Shown one piece after another: positions 6,847-14,412 of a stretch of DNA of 64,000 nt. The notes below the pieces were generated by a model that saw only the letters and a list, made by a program, of their open reading frames with translations, was not told the origin of the DNA and searched no databases. The first letter of the stretch is position 1, and the number at the start of each line of letters is the position of its first letter. The stretch is from Bordetella parapertussis (GTDB lineage Bacteria; Pseudomonadota; Gammaproteobacteria; Burkholderiales; Burkholderiaceae_A): contig CAMAZF010000007.1 in the NCBI GenBank assembly GCA_945862985.1, forward strand, positions 23,459-87,458, read 5' to 3'. Made by a program: the position numbers and the translations under genes.

Positions 6847-8142
6847 TCACGTTTCTTCGTCATCCACCTGGGTGACCAGTTCACCTTCGGTCAGCCTGCG
6901 GATGGTTAATGCGGCACGCTGATCCATCAATTCAACCATCTTGTTGATGAGTGGCCGCCCGGCAAATGGCTGCGTCGCCTGAAGACTCCGAGCAGCGGCG
7001 GACAACTGCTGTGCGATCTGTAGCACGCGCTTTTTGGTTTGCGCCTTGGACAGCCCGGCAGCTTGTGCAAACTGTTCCCAGTGCCGCGCCTGCACCTCGG
7101 TGAAATTGTATTTGCTGGCCAGCTTCATCGCCAGCTTGGGCGTGAGGTGCTCGTACACGGCCGTGCACAGCATGTCGTACAGCGGCGCCAGCGTCGGTGC
7201 CGCGTTTTTGCTTTGGCCTGAGTAGAGCAGGGAGAAGTTCTTGGCGTGGGCATCGTGGTTGCCGATCAGTGCATTCAACACCACGGCATCCAGCAACCGA
7301 AGCACCTGCGGTGCACTGGGCCGCGTGGCTTTGCGCAGCAGATCGAAGCAGGCCTTCAGGTCGGGGCCGCCTTCGTTTTGGTATTTCATCTCGGGCACCA
7401 CGCCCAAGGCCTGGCAGAAATCCTCTTGGTGAACGCGCACCGGTTGGCCGTCACCGCCCACGCGGCGGTCGTAACGCGCCACCAACAAAACCTGGCGGCC
7501 TTGCACGCCCAAGATCTGAGCCTGCGCGGTGGGCAGCCCTAAAGCCCGCGCCAGCGCCAGGCAAAAGCCTTCGTTGAGCACACTGTCCTCCACCGATGCG
7601 ATGGCGGGCTTGAGAATGTGAGTGCTGGGCTGGCCCCCTGTGGGCAGGCCAATGCGCTGTCCGTCAAACACCACGGGTAGCTTGTCTTGCGCGCCGGCCA
7701 ATGACAAACGAACGCCATCGCGCCCCGCCAGCATGGGGCGGCGCGGCAACTCATCGAGCAAAGCCATCAACTGCGGCTCATCCAGCCATTCGACACCGGC
7801 CAGATCGGCGGTGGCCAAGGGCTGCCCGTGCGGGACAAAGGTGATGGCACCCGCACATTCGCCGCCGATGGCGTTGAGCAAAGCGAAGTCGTTTTGACTG
7901 GACACCTGGCACTGCTGAGCAATCAGTCGACGCAAATTGCCCTCAGGCAACAGACCGGCAAAGAAGGCCCGGCACTGGTGGTCGTCGAAGGCATCGGGAC
8001 CCAGCGGCAAAGACTGCGACAGCGCGACTGCGTCGGGCTGCGCAAGCCAGTCGTCGTGGTAACGAAAACTCAGCCGCCCTGCTACCAGCGACAACGTACC
8101 GATCGGTTGATCAAACAGCCAGACACCGATGTCATGCGCCAT
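6847..8142 (-). CDS. hipA: HipA-family serine/threonine kinase toxin
   Basis: A 431-residue HipA kinase using the start at 8142. E. coli HipA (440 residues) phosphorylates glutamyl-tRNA synthetase and induces persistence. The N-terminal subdomain (GVWLFDQPIGTLSLV ... LPEGNLRR) is present. So are the activation/autophosphorylation loop (RLSLAGAQDKLPV), the catalytic GNHDAHAKNFSLL motif with its HxDxxxxN residues, and the metal-binding LAPLYDML segment. It overlaps the 3' end of hipB by 11 bp. An upstream in-frame ATG at 8154 is an alternative start. It appears intact. Confidence 0.95.
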   Translation of the reverse strand: MAHDIGVWLFDQPIGTLSLVAGRLSFRYHDDWLAQPDAVALSQSLPLGPDAFDDHQCRAFFAGLLPEGNLRRLIAQQCQVSSQNDFALLNAIGGECAGAITFVPHGQPLATADLAGVEWLDEPQLMALLDELPRRPMLAGRDGVRLSLAGAQDKLPVVFDGQRIGLPTGGQPSTHILKPAIASVEDSVLNEGFCLALARALGLPTAQAQILGVQGRQVLLVARYDRRVGGDGQPVRVHQEDFCQALGVVPEMKYQNEGGPDLKACFDLLRKATRPSAPQVLRLLDAVVLNALIGNHDAHAKNFSLLYSGQSKNAAPTLAPLYDMLCTAVYEHLTPKLAMKLASKYNFTEVQARHWEQFAQAAGLSKAQTKKRVLQIAQQLSAAARSLQATQPFAGRPLINKMVELMDQRAALTIRRLTEGELVTQVDDEET

Positions 8143-8386
8143 GGCGATCCCCATCCGCCTGAGAAGGCTCAGCATCCAAGCCCATGAGTGTCAGATGGCC
8201 ACCCAGGGCGTCTACAACGCGCAGCAACTGCTCCAGGCGCACTGTGGGTTTGCCCCCCTCGAGTTCGACGATAAAGCGTAAGCCGACGCCAGCAGCCAAG
8301 GCCAGATCGGCCTGGGTCAGACCCAGGCGTTTTCTGGTGAGTCGCAGGGCTGTCCCTAAGGACTGAGGAGAAGTGATGGCAGTCAT
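8132..8386 (-). CDS. hipB: HipB-family antitoxin and repressor
   Basis: An 84-residue Cro/C1-type helix-turn-helix protein: RLTRKRLGLTQADLALAAGV, then LRFIVELEGGKPTVRLEQLL and a DALGGHLTLMGL strand as in HipB, which dimerises through a C-terminal strand. It blocks HipA and represses hipBA. Two identical-arm palindromes lie 20 and 70 bp upstream of its start and are likely operators. It overlaps hipA. Confidence 0.93.
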   Translation of the reverse strand: MTAITSPQSLGTALRLTRKRLGLTQADLALAAGVGLRFIVELEGGKPTVRLEQLLRVVDALGGHLTLMGLDAEPSQADGDRHGA

Positions 8387-8405
8387 GGATCGAGTTCAAA
8401 ATAAA

Positions 8406-8467
8406 TCCCGTTCGGGAAATTATGACTCAGACTCAGAGATCATGCACCACAAATGTCCCGAACGGGA
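8406..8467. promoter_or_regulatory. Paired palindromic operators upstream of hipBA
   Basis: Two inverted repeats with the same arms, TCCCG-TT-CGGGA at 8406-8417 and TCCCG-AA-CGGGA at 8456-8467. Their centres are exactly 50 bp apart, close to five helical turns. E. coli HipB binds several spaced TATCC/GGATA-type operators and loops DNA, so these sites probably play the same part. A half-site-like TCGGGA lies near 8511. Confidence 0.72.
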
Positions 8468-8531
8468 ACTTTCTGGGATATATCGCCGCAGAAAAGCTCA
8501 TCATTACTGATCGGGAATATTTTAGAGTGCG

Positions 8532-8561
8532 CTTGGCTTTCATGGCGAACAGCGCGTTCAT
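8532..8561 (+). repeat. 30-bp leader repeat, copy 1
   Basis: Matches 10193-10222 at 27 of 30 positions. Each copy lies 31-35 bp before an AlpA/excisionase-like gene of similar sequence, so the leader was duplicated together with the gene. A shared role (promoter or operator) is possible. Confidence 0.65.
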
Positions 8562-8595
8562 GGAGGCCTGACAACGGCAATGCAAGGACACCAAC

Positions 8596-8862
8596 ATGAA
8601 CGGACTTTTCATCTCCCAAAACGAGCTGGCCAAGCGCTGGCAGATCAGTCAAACAACACTGGAGCGATGGCGTGCCCAACGGATTGGGCCGAGCTTTTTG
8701 AAACTGGGCGGCCAGGTGCGGTACAGGCTCATGGACATCACGGCCTTTGAAGACCAAACGCTACAGGTCATGCCCCTTCAAAAACCCGATGTGGACTCAC
8801 AAAACAGACGCAGCACCAACAGCCCAGCTCAAGCTAGCCATGAAGCCCACAGGGAGCGATGA
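8596..8862 (+). CDS. AlpA/excisionase-like helix-turn-helix protein (copy 1)
   Basis: An 88-residue protein with a MerR-type winged helix at the N-terminus: ISQNELAKRWQISQTTLERW, then IGPSFLKLGGQVRYRLMDI. The 'L..RW.IS..TL.RW...G.GP.F.K....VRY...D' pattern is that of AlpA regulators and phage or ICE excisionases. The C-terminal 30 residues are polar and probably unstructured. AAGGACA at 8584 is the likely ribosome binding site. A near copy lies at 10254-10469. It may regulate or excise a lost mobile element; no integrase is left nearby. Confidence 0.75.
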   Translation: MNGLFISQNELAKRWQISQTTLERWRAQRIGPSFLKLGGQVRYRLMDITAFEDQTLQVMPLQKPDVDSQNRRSTNSPAQASHEAHRER

Positions 8863-9003
8863 GGCAAGTTTCGGCAAGTTTCAGAAAGCTGATAACGCCT
8901 GACAACAGATGCAAAAACACCATGTTGAACACCCCATCAAAATCCTGTGCAATACGGGCTCACACCGCAAAAAACGGCACATCTCTTAAAGCAAAGGATC
9001 GTC

Positions 9004-9210
9004 ATGAACGCCCCACAAAATGAACCCACCGTGACGATGTTCAACGAACATCAACTCGCCGATCGCTGGAACATGAGCGTGCGCACATTGCAAGACTGGC
9101 GGCACAAAAAGACCGGCCCCAAGTACATCAAGTTCAAAGGCTGGTCCGTCCGCTACCCGCTCGACGCCGTCGTTGAATACGAAGGCAAATGGCTTTGTGA
9201 GGTCAACTGA
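9004..9210 (+). CDS. AlpA/excisionase-like helix-turn-helix protein (divergent copy)
   Basis: A 68-residue protein, taking the ATG at 9004 (the frame is open from 8947 but the extra residues are not family-like). FNEHQLADRWNMSVRTLQDW followed by KKTGPKYIKFKGWSVRYPLDAV is again the excisionase/AlpA winged-helix pattern. It is more distant from the two other copies and lacks their leader repeat. Its role is unknown; regulation of a mobile element is the best guess. Confidence 0.7.
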   Translation: MNAPQNEPTVTMFNEHQLADRWNMSVRTLQDWRHKKTGPKYIKFKGWSVRYPLDAVVEYEGKWLCEVN

Positions 9211-9387
9211 CAGCGCTTGCGCATCCATCAAATCGGTAGGTCGAAGTAGCCTACCGAATCAGTCCGTAAAGCTCCGTAAAGTTGGTGGGCAGGCGACCGG
9301 GATCGAACTCACTCTCCACTGCCGTTAGCAATGGTTGAGGATAAATGGCAATCGCTGCGGGTTTGGCACAAATTCCCGCTCTGGTCG

Positions 9388-9738
9388 TCAGTGTGATTGG
9401 TCGTTGGCAGGTGGGATGTGCCTGACCAAGTCCATGCTGTCGTGAAGCAGGCGCAGGACATCGATGTATTGATCTTTGGCCTCTTTGAAGACCACAAAGT
9501 GACGCCCACTTCTGCCCTGGCGAGCCACATGCAAGGTGCGGATGCCGGGCCCGATGTCGTCTCGCGCTTTGGCACCCAGCTGGTCTTGCCCGTCATGCAA
9601 GGCCTCGATGGCCAGGGTCAGCGTCTCAGCGTACGTCTCGGCTTGGCGCTCACCAAAGTTTTCAAGCGTCCAGGTGATGATTTCGGAAAAATCCAACTCC
9701 GCCTGTGCAGCCAGGCGGACTTTCCAAACTACGCTCAT
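9388..9738 (-). CDS. parE: ParE-family toxin
   Basis: A 116-residue RelE/ParE-fold toxin. It shows the N-terminal helix pair (AQAELDFSEIITWTLENFG ... AETYAETLTLAIEAL), then GIRTLHVARQGRSGRHFVVF and the YIDVLRLLHDSMDL strand-helix end that is characteristic of ParE ('I.VLR.LH..MD'). ParE proteins block DNA gyrase. It overlaps the upstream parD by 4 bp. It is separate from the gyrA in this window. Confidence 0.92.
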   Translation of the reverse strand: MSVVWKVRLAAQAELDFSEIITWTLENFGERQAETYAETLTLAIEALHDGQDQLGAKARDDIGPGIRTLHVARQGRSGRHFVVFKEAKDQYIDVLRLLHDSMDLVRHIPPANDQSH

Positions 9739-10016
9739 GCAGCTGCAGCTGCCTTGTTGGCAACGGACCTGAGGTGGTCACGCAGCGATGCTTTGGTGTC
9801 AAAGGATTTGAACCGTCCTGCGGCAATGTCTGCAGCCCCAAGCTGCACAGCCGCACGAAGCGCTTCAAGCCGATGGGCGTCTTCCGCCTCGCGTTGCTCC
9901 ACCAAGCGAAGCCCTTCGCGCAGCACTTCACTCGCGTTTTGGTAGCGACCGCTGGTGACCAACTGCTCCACCAAGGTGGCTTGGTGATCTGTGAGCACAA
10001 CGTTGCGTGTGGGCAT
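9735..10016 (-). CDS. parD: ParD-family antitoxin
   Basis: A 93-residue antitoxin. The N-terminal ribbon-helix-helix (RNVVLTDHQATLVEQLV, then SGRYQNASEVLREGLRLVEQ) is the standard ParD/CC2985 pattern, and the following helices bind ParE. The start at 10016 is the only reasonable ATG. It precedes parE with an ATGA overlap. A 6-bp-arm palindrome 22 bp upstream is a candidate autoregulatory site. Confidence 0.93.
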   Translation of the reverse strand: MPTRNVVLTDHQATLVEQLVTSGRYQNASEVLREGLRLVEQREAEDAHRLEALRAAVQLGAADIAAGRFKSFDTKASLRDHLRSVANKAAAAA

Positions 10017-10038
10017 GCTTATCTCCGAATCGCCATCA

Positions 10039-10055
10039 TTGGCAGATTATGCCAA
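10039..10055. promoter_or_regulatory. Candidate operator of parDE
   Basis: TTGGCA and TGCCAA arms with a 5-bp spacer lie 22 bp upstream of the parD start on the minus strand. Position and symmetry fit a ParD binding site; there is no further support. Confidence 0.45.
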
Positions 10056-10192
10056 TACAGGTGATCGCCGTCAAACGGTTGGGCCTACCGGCGGCGGGGC
10101 ATGGTCGCCGCCCCCACCCTCCAAGCACTTCAATTCCGCGTCTCACCATTGAACCCGCGTGCCAAGACGGACTGCTGGTTCAGCACATTCCA

Positions 10193-10222
10193 CTTGGCTT
10201 CCATTGAGAACAGCGCGTTCAT
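10193..10222 (+). repeat. 30-bp leader repeat, copy 2
   Basis: Second copy of the repeat at 8532-8561 (27 of 30 positions identical), again just upstream of an AlpA/excisionase-like gene. Confidence 0.65.
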
Positions 10223-10253
10223 ACGCATGTCTCAACCGCAACCTGGAAGCCCC

Positions 10254-10469
10254 ATGGAAAACGCCATCCTCACGCCCGAAGTTCTTGCCAAGCGCTGGTC
10301 GATCAGTCTGTCGACCGTCGCCAGATGGCGATCCGAGGGCATGGGCCCTGCCTTTCTCAAGCTCCGGGGCCACGTTCGCTACCGCCTCGAGGACATCGAA
10401 TCTTTTGAGCGGCAGACCCTGCAAAGTGCCACAGGGTGCAAAGGGGAGCCGACGACTCCTCAGGACTGA
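10254..10469 (+). CDS. AlpA/excisionase-like helix-turn-helix protein (copy 2)
   Basis: A 71-residue paralogue of the 8596-8862 product. Both share LAKRW.IS..T..RWR...GP.FLKL.G.VRYRL.DI..FE.QTLQ. The start at 10254 is chosen by alignment to copy 1; an in-frame ATG at 10227 is possible. It has the winged-helix DNA-binding fold of AlpA and excisionase proteins. The duplication of gene plus leader suggests two copies of one mobile-element control module. Confidence 0.7.
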   Translation: MENAILTPEVLAKRWSISLSTVARWRSEGMGPAFLKLRGHVRYRLEDIESFERQTLQSATGCKGEPTTPQD

Positions 10470-10553
10470 CACCATGCCCAAAAAGATTGCCCCCTTACAC
10501 GAATTCACACGATCGTATGAGCGATTGCCCCGTGGCTGCGCTACGCTTCGTCC

Positions 10554-10928
10554 ATGGACACTTTGATTCCCGCCTTCCTGCGCCGCCAGCGCAACCAGCG
10601 TCGTCTGACGCTGGAGATGTTGTCTGCCAAGGTGGGCATGTCGCCGCAGCATTTGTCGGAGATTGAAAGCGGCAAGCGCGATCCGCGTTTGTCGTCCATT
10701 CCGCTCCTTGCGGAGGCCTAAGGTGGAAAAATCGGGATGACGGTGTTGATCGTGCCGGACGCCATGGCACCGGATCTGCGCCGCTATGTGGCCAACAACG
10801 GCCGCGTCTATACCACCCACACCGGCCAGGCCGCTGCCGCGCCCAACCACCCCGAATCTTCCAAGCCCGACCATGCCCAAGAAAAAACCGGACCCGGCCC
10901 CCATGCACCCCTCAGTCCCAACCCCTGA
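10554..10928 (+). pseudogene. Frameshifted XRE-family regulator
   Basis: From ATG 10554 a 55-codon frame reads a clean Cro/C1 helix-turn-helix (FLRRQRNQRRLTLEMLSAKV, then GMSPQHLSEIESGKRDPRL) and stops at 10719-10721. Adding one base at that point (GCC TTA instead of GCC TA) opens a second frame to 10928 that contains MTVLIVPDAMAPDLRRYVAN, then NGRVYT. Intact relatives carry just this continuation after the DNA-binding domain. The gene is therefore broken by a single-base deletion, or this is a sequencing error. The truncated 55-residue form might still bind DNA. Confidence 0.65.
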
Positions 10929-11245
10929 GTCTGCCTCCCTGTCCTTCACCATCGAAACCTTCGATGACCCGGAAACCGGCCAACCCACCCCCTACGGCCG
11001 TTTCAGCCGCAACTGGCAGGACGAAGAAGCCCTGGATGTGCTGATCGACAAGCTGGAGGCCGGCCAACTCAGCCACAAGCAGGCGCTGAAGCAAGCACAA
11101 AGGTTGGAAAATTCGGCTGAAAGCCAGCACACCCTACAACCTGGACATTCAGAACTTCATTGCCAACCGGCTGTGGGCACTGGGCCTGCAGGATGAAGCC
11201 ACCGAGTTGTATAAACGGGCCTACAAGCAGGCACTGGCCTGGTGA
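10873..11245 (+). pseudogene. Broken TPR-like small protein
   Basis: From ATG 10873 the frame reads SLSFTIETFDDPETGQPTPY, then GRFSRNWQDEEALDVLIDKL and ALKQAQRL. About 11110 the reading shifts to another frame (TPYNLDIQNFIANRLWALGL, then EATELYKRAYKQALAW, stop 11243-11245). The second part is a TPR-like helix pair that should follow the first part in one protein and continue further. So there is a frameshift and a missing C-terminus. It overlaps the tail of the XRE pseudogene, with which it probably formed an operon. Confidence 0.55.
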
Positions 11246-11428
11246 CCCATGGACAACATCGGCGTGCGACTTTTGCTGGGTGATGGCCGCTAACCCCTAC
11301 ATTGCGGGGGAGAGGGGTGGCAAGCAAAGATGAATTTATAAAAATGTATAAATCTGTGAGAATATTCTAAAAAGCTTTAGTCCAACAGCCATCGACGAAA
11401 TGGACAATCCTTATGGGTAAACATATAT
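11246..11428. other. Intergenic spacer before the sulfation operon
   Basis: No gene visible. Base composition changes here from GC-rich to AT-rich, at about 11.33 kb, which marks the start of a block of different origin. Several TATAAA/ATATAT-like boxes (for example near 11338-11352 and 11422-11430) could include the promoter of the downstream operon, but none has a convincing -35 partner. Confidence 0.4.
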
Positions 11429-12799
11429 ATGTTTGAGAGATTTTTATTCTCGAAAGTGGAGACATGGATCGTTCTGATCCTTGTGATCGCAGGGCTTGTA
11501 GCGTCTCTGCTTTTTGCGGGCGCTGTGCGTCACTATCACCTTGGCGGAGATACACTTGGAAAGTTAGGGCCAGTTGTTGAATCACTCGCAGCCCTGCCCG
11601 CTAACGTTAAATACATTGTCCTCGGCAGAGGCGGAAAAACAGATCTCGTAGCCGCAGAACAACGGTTCCATGATCAGTCTGGCTTCTCTTTCAACTATGC
11701 AGCTGGTTCTCGCCCAAAATCCGGCTACATTTTGGTCAACCGCTACGACGGGGATGCAGAACACTCCGTTGCGGAACTCTGGGACTTGAACTCGCAAGAA
11801 AGGGTTCACACGTGGAGTTTTGCTGGCGTTGACGAGGTATGGAAGCAATCAACACTAGAATCGAGTGTGGTGAAGAATTGGCGCGTTGATGCGGCTGAAA
11901 AACGTTTTCGAAACGCGCATTCAATGCTGACTCAGGAGGGGGACGTTTTTAGTCAATCACACAAGTCGCCAATCGTCAAAGCAGATACCTGCTCATCTCT
12001 GTCTCTCTTCAAGGATGATTCAATTTATCATCACTCCATTGAACGCGACCATGGCGGCAATTTCTGGGTTGCGAAGCACATTGAACCCAAATCAGTTGCA
12101 ATCGGAAGCGATAACTTTTTTGACGATGGCATCGTATTAATTTCACCACGCGGCGAAGTCTTGTTTGAAAAGTCTGTGATTGCGCTACTAGACGAAAATA
12201 ATTTGGGGCACCTCATATACGGTAAGGGCTTGGGGAATGATGACCCAATTCATTTAAATGATATTGAGCCAGTTTTGGCTGACGGTCGCTATTGGAAGAG
12301 GGGTGATGTATTTCTGAGTCTTCGTCATCAATCAATGATTTTGCATTACCGGCCATCAACCAATAAAGTAATCTGGTATAAGCAAGGTCCTTGGATCCAC
12401 CAACATGACGTGAACGTTCTAAATGATTATCAGATTTCAATTTTCGATAACAACGCACGACTTCAAGGCGAGCGCGACTGGAAGGTGTACGGCGTGAACA
12501 ATATCGTGGTTTACGATTTTGACACCGACGAAGCGCGTTCACCTTGGCAGATTGGCTTCGAAAAACTTGATATACGCACTAGAACCGAGGGCCGTGGCTT
12601 TGTATTTGACAACGAAGTGATTGTCGAAGAAACAAATTATGGACGTCTGATTCAATTCTCGTCCAACGGTAGCGTAAGTTGGCAATTTATTAACCGCGCG
12701 AAGGACGGAATTATTTATCTTCTCAGTTGGTCGCGCCCGATCTCTCGTGAACTAGGTGATCTTGTTCGTGCCTCACTATATCAGCGGAGCTGCCCATGA
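11429..12799 (+). CDS. Membrane-anchored arylsulfotransferase-like (ASST) protein
   Basis: A 456-residue protein with one N-terminal membrane helix (residues ~13-33) and a large periplasmic domain. The second half carries the pattern of Arylsulfotrans_2-type beta-propellers: HLNDIEPVLADGRYWKRGD, then LSLRHQSMILHYR and the IWYKQGPWIHQHDV block. ASST enzymes move sulfuryl groups between phenolic compounds through a catalytic His; the conserved His/Arg-rich segments above are where it should be. The gene is AT-rich, unlike its left neighbours. Its stop overlaps the next start (ATGA), beginning a four-gene operon that ends with a sulfotransferase, so a role in sulfating or sensing a sulfated product is likely. 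Confidence 0.75.
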   Translation: MFERFLFSKVETWIVLILVIAGLVASLLFAGAVRHYHLGGDTLGKLGPVVESLAALPANVKYIVLGRGGKTDLVAAEQRFHDQSGFSFNYAAGSRPKSGYILVNRYDGDAEHSVAELWDLNSQERVHTWSFAGVDEVWKQSTLESSVVKNWRVDAAEKRFRNAHSMLTQEGDVFSQSHKSPIVKADTCSSLSLFKDDSIYHHSIERDHGGNFWVAKHIEPKSVAIGSDNFFDDGIVLISPRGEVLFEKSVIALLDENNLGHLIYGKGLGNDDPIHLNDIEPVLADGRYWKRGDVFLSLRHQSMILHYRPSTNKVIWYKQGPWIHQHDVNVLNDYQISIFDNNARLQGERDWKVYGVNNIVVYDFDTDEARSPWQIGFEKLDIRTRTEGRGFVFDNEVIVEETNYGRLIQFSSNGSVSWQFINRAKDGIIYLLSWSRPISRELGDLVRASLYQRSCP

Positions 12800-13011
12800 A
12801 GAATATTTTAATTATAATTGGTTTGACAGTCGCTAGCATGCCTGCTCACGCCTACATTGGTCCCGGCATGGGGGCTGGAGTGATTGCGTCAGTTCTCGGT
12901 ATTTTGGGGGCTATCCTGCTCGCAATTGTGGGGGTGTTGTATTACCCGATTAAACGGATGCTAAAAAAGCGAAAGGTGGGCCAGGATAAGTCTGCGGAAA
13001 AAGGCGAATGA
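12796..13011 (+). CDS. Small membrane protein with signal peptide
   Basis: A 71-residue protein of unknown family. Residues 1-19 look like a cleavable signal (KNILIIIGLTVASMPAHA, with AHA as cleavage site). Then come a glycine-rich YIGPGMGAG segment, a membrane helix (VIASVLGILGAILLAIVGVL) and a basic cytoplasmic-type tail (KRMLKKRK). Starts by ATGA overlap with the ASST-like gene and ends by ATGA overlap with the next gene. The YIGPG motif occurs in small membrane proteins of polysaccharide loci, from memory. Function unknown. Confidence 0.7.
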   Translation: MKNILIIIGLTVASMPAHAYIGPGMGAGVIASVLGILGAILLAIVGVLYYPIKRMLKKRKVGQDKSAEKGE

Positions 13012-13400
13012 CGAACCTTGATCTGGGTTTCTGGCATTTTGCGGTTCTGTCTTTCGGCTCGATTCTGAGTTGCGATTTGCTGTTTCGCCTGCCTTTGTTC
13101 AAGAACTTGAAGAATCTAGATTATCTGCTGCGGAGAATTCTTAAGATACTGAGATCGTCACGAGTTTCCGATCACTGGAAAGAACGGGTGATGCTGGTCT
13201 ACGCCTTCCAGTTGCTCCGTCTCAGCCTGGCCTTACCAGTCCTACTTCTCACTGCGCTGTCACCACTTGGTGTTGGATTGTGGGTTGCAACGGAGTCAAT
13301 TGATGCTCTGATTCGATTAACTTTCGACTGGCGAATCCTGCTTGGAATCTCGGTTCTGTCTATGCTCTATTTTTCTGTCCGCAAGCGCTTTAATGCCTAA
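13008..13400 (+). CDS. Membrane protein of unknown function
   Basis: A 130-residue protein with about three predicted membrane helices (residues ~8-26, ~62-84 and ~110-122) separated by a basic stretch (LKNLKNLDYLLRRILKILRS). I do not recognise a family. Its start overlaps the preceding stop by 4 bp and its end overlaps the sulfotransferase start by 8 bp, so it is translated as part of the same operon. It may hold the sulfotransferase or its glycan substrate at the inner membrane. Confidence 0.65.
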   Translation: MTNLDLGFWHFAVLSFGSILSCDLLFRLPLFKNLKNLDYLLRRILKILRSSRVSDHWKERVMLVYAFQLLRLSLALPVLLLTALSPLGVGLWVATESIDALIRLTFDWRILLGISVLSMLYFSVRKRFNA

Positions 13401-14412
13401 TTACTCACGCACCGACCAGTTACTCCATCAAATCGCACTCGGATCCAATATTGTTGCTGAAGTAAGCTTTGACTTAGAAAGGCAGCTATTCTCGTCAGTG
13501 CCTCCTCGTCGTGATGCAATCTATGTGACTGGTCTTGCCCGCGCAGGAACAACCACCTTGATGCGTGGGCTCTATGAAAGCGGGGAATTTTCCTCCCTTA
13601 CATATGACGACATGCCCTTTGTCCTTGCTCCCAACCTATGGCAAAAATTATCCCGGATTCAGAAAAGAAAACGTACTTCACAAGAGCGGGCACATGGCGA
13701 CGGGATCTATGTTGACTTTGACTCCCCTGAGGCACTAGAGGAAGTTTTCTGGCGCATCCATTGCCAAAACGAGTATATTAGAGAAGGACAAGTTTGGAAG
13801 CACGAGGTGGATTCTGATACGATATCAGCGCTCAAGCATTATCAGAATATTATTTGCTACAGATACGGAAAGCCGCGTTATCTAGCCAAGAATAATAATC
13901 ACATTTTTCGTATCCGAAGTCTTTCTGAAGCGTTGCCAGATACGCATTTCCTGATTTTGTTTCGCCATCCGGTTGCACAAGCCCAGAGCCTATTACAGCA
14001 GCATAAAAAATTCATTGACACAGACGCATTTACTCGTCGTTACATGACTTGGCTGGCTCATCATGAATTCGGCGCAACGCATCTACCATTTAACATGTCT
14101 GAGTATGGCAAGTCACACGCCAATCCATTTGAGCTTCAATACTGGATCGACCAGTGGACGAATGTTTATACATATCTCACGGGAGTTCTAGAAGAAAGCC
14201 GATTGAATCTAGTTCCAGTTAGCTATGAAAAATTATGCAATGAGCCCAGCTATTGGGCTTGGCTTTGCAATAGGTTGGACGTTCCAAATAAGCCATCTCC
14301 GTTTCGTCGATCTGAAGAAGAAAACTACCATGAACTACACGTAGATATTGATCGTGCGTTGGCAGTTCATCAAAAGTTGGTTAAATTCTCCGCCCAAGTG
14401 GCATCTGTTTAG
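13393..14412 (+). CDS. PAPS-dependent sulfotransferase
   Basis: A 339-residue sulfotransferase using the ATG at 13393, just inside the end of the previous gene. The 5'-phosphosulfate-binding loop is clear near residue 42: [21 protein letters not shown] 3'-phosphate-binding region follows ([20 protein letters not shown]), which is the 'R.P....S' motif of the family. It would transfer sulfate from PAPS to a carbohydrate or other acceptor in the cytoplasm. It converges with cysNC (4-bp overlap of 3' ends), whose product makes the PAPS donor. AT-rich composition suggests acquisition. Confidence 0.85.
   Translation: MPNYSRTDQLLHQIALGSNIVAEVSFDLERQLFSSVPPRRDAIYVTGLARAGTTTLMRGLYESGEFSSLTYDDMPFVLAPNLWQKLSRIQKRKRTSQERAHGDGIYVDFDSPEALEEVFWRIHCQNEYIREGQVWKHEVDSDTISALKHYQNIICYRYGKPRYLAKNNNHIFRIRSLSEALPDTHFLILFRHPVAQAQSLLQQHKKFIDTDAFTRRYMTWLAHHEFGATHLPFNMSEYGKSHANPFELQYWIDQWTNVYTYLTGVLEESRLNLVPVSYEKLCNEPSYWAWLCNRLDVPNKPSPFRRSEEENYHELHVDIDRALAVHQKLVKFSAQVASV

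Noticed and set aside
9281..9310. tRNA 3'-end-like sequence on the minus strand (GTTCGATCCCGG ... CCCACCA)
   Set aside because: The T-loop is followed by a CCA end, but the five bases on either side of the loop do not pair and no acceptor, D or anticodon arm can be built upstream.
11292..11318. ACCCCT / AGGGGT inverted repeat near 11.3 kb as a terminator
   Set aside because: Stem of 6 bp with a long loop and no T run on either side.
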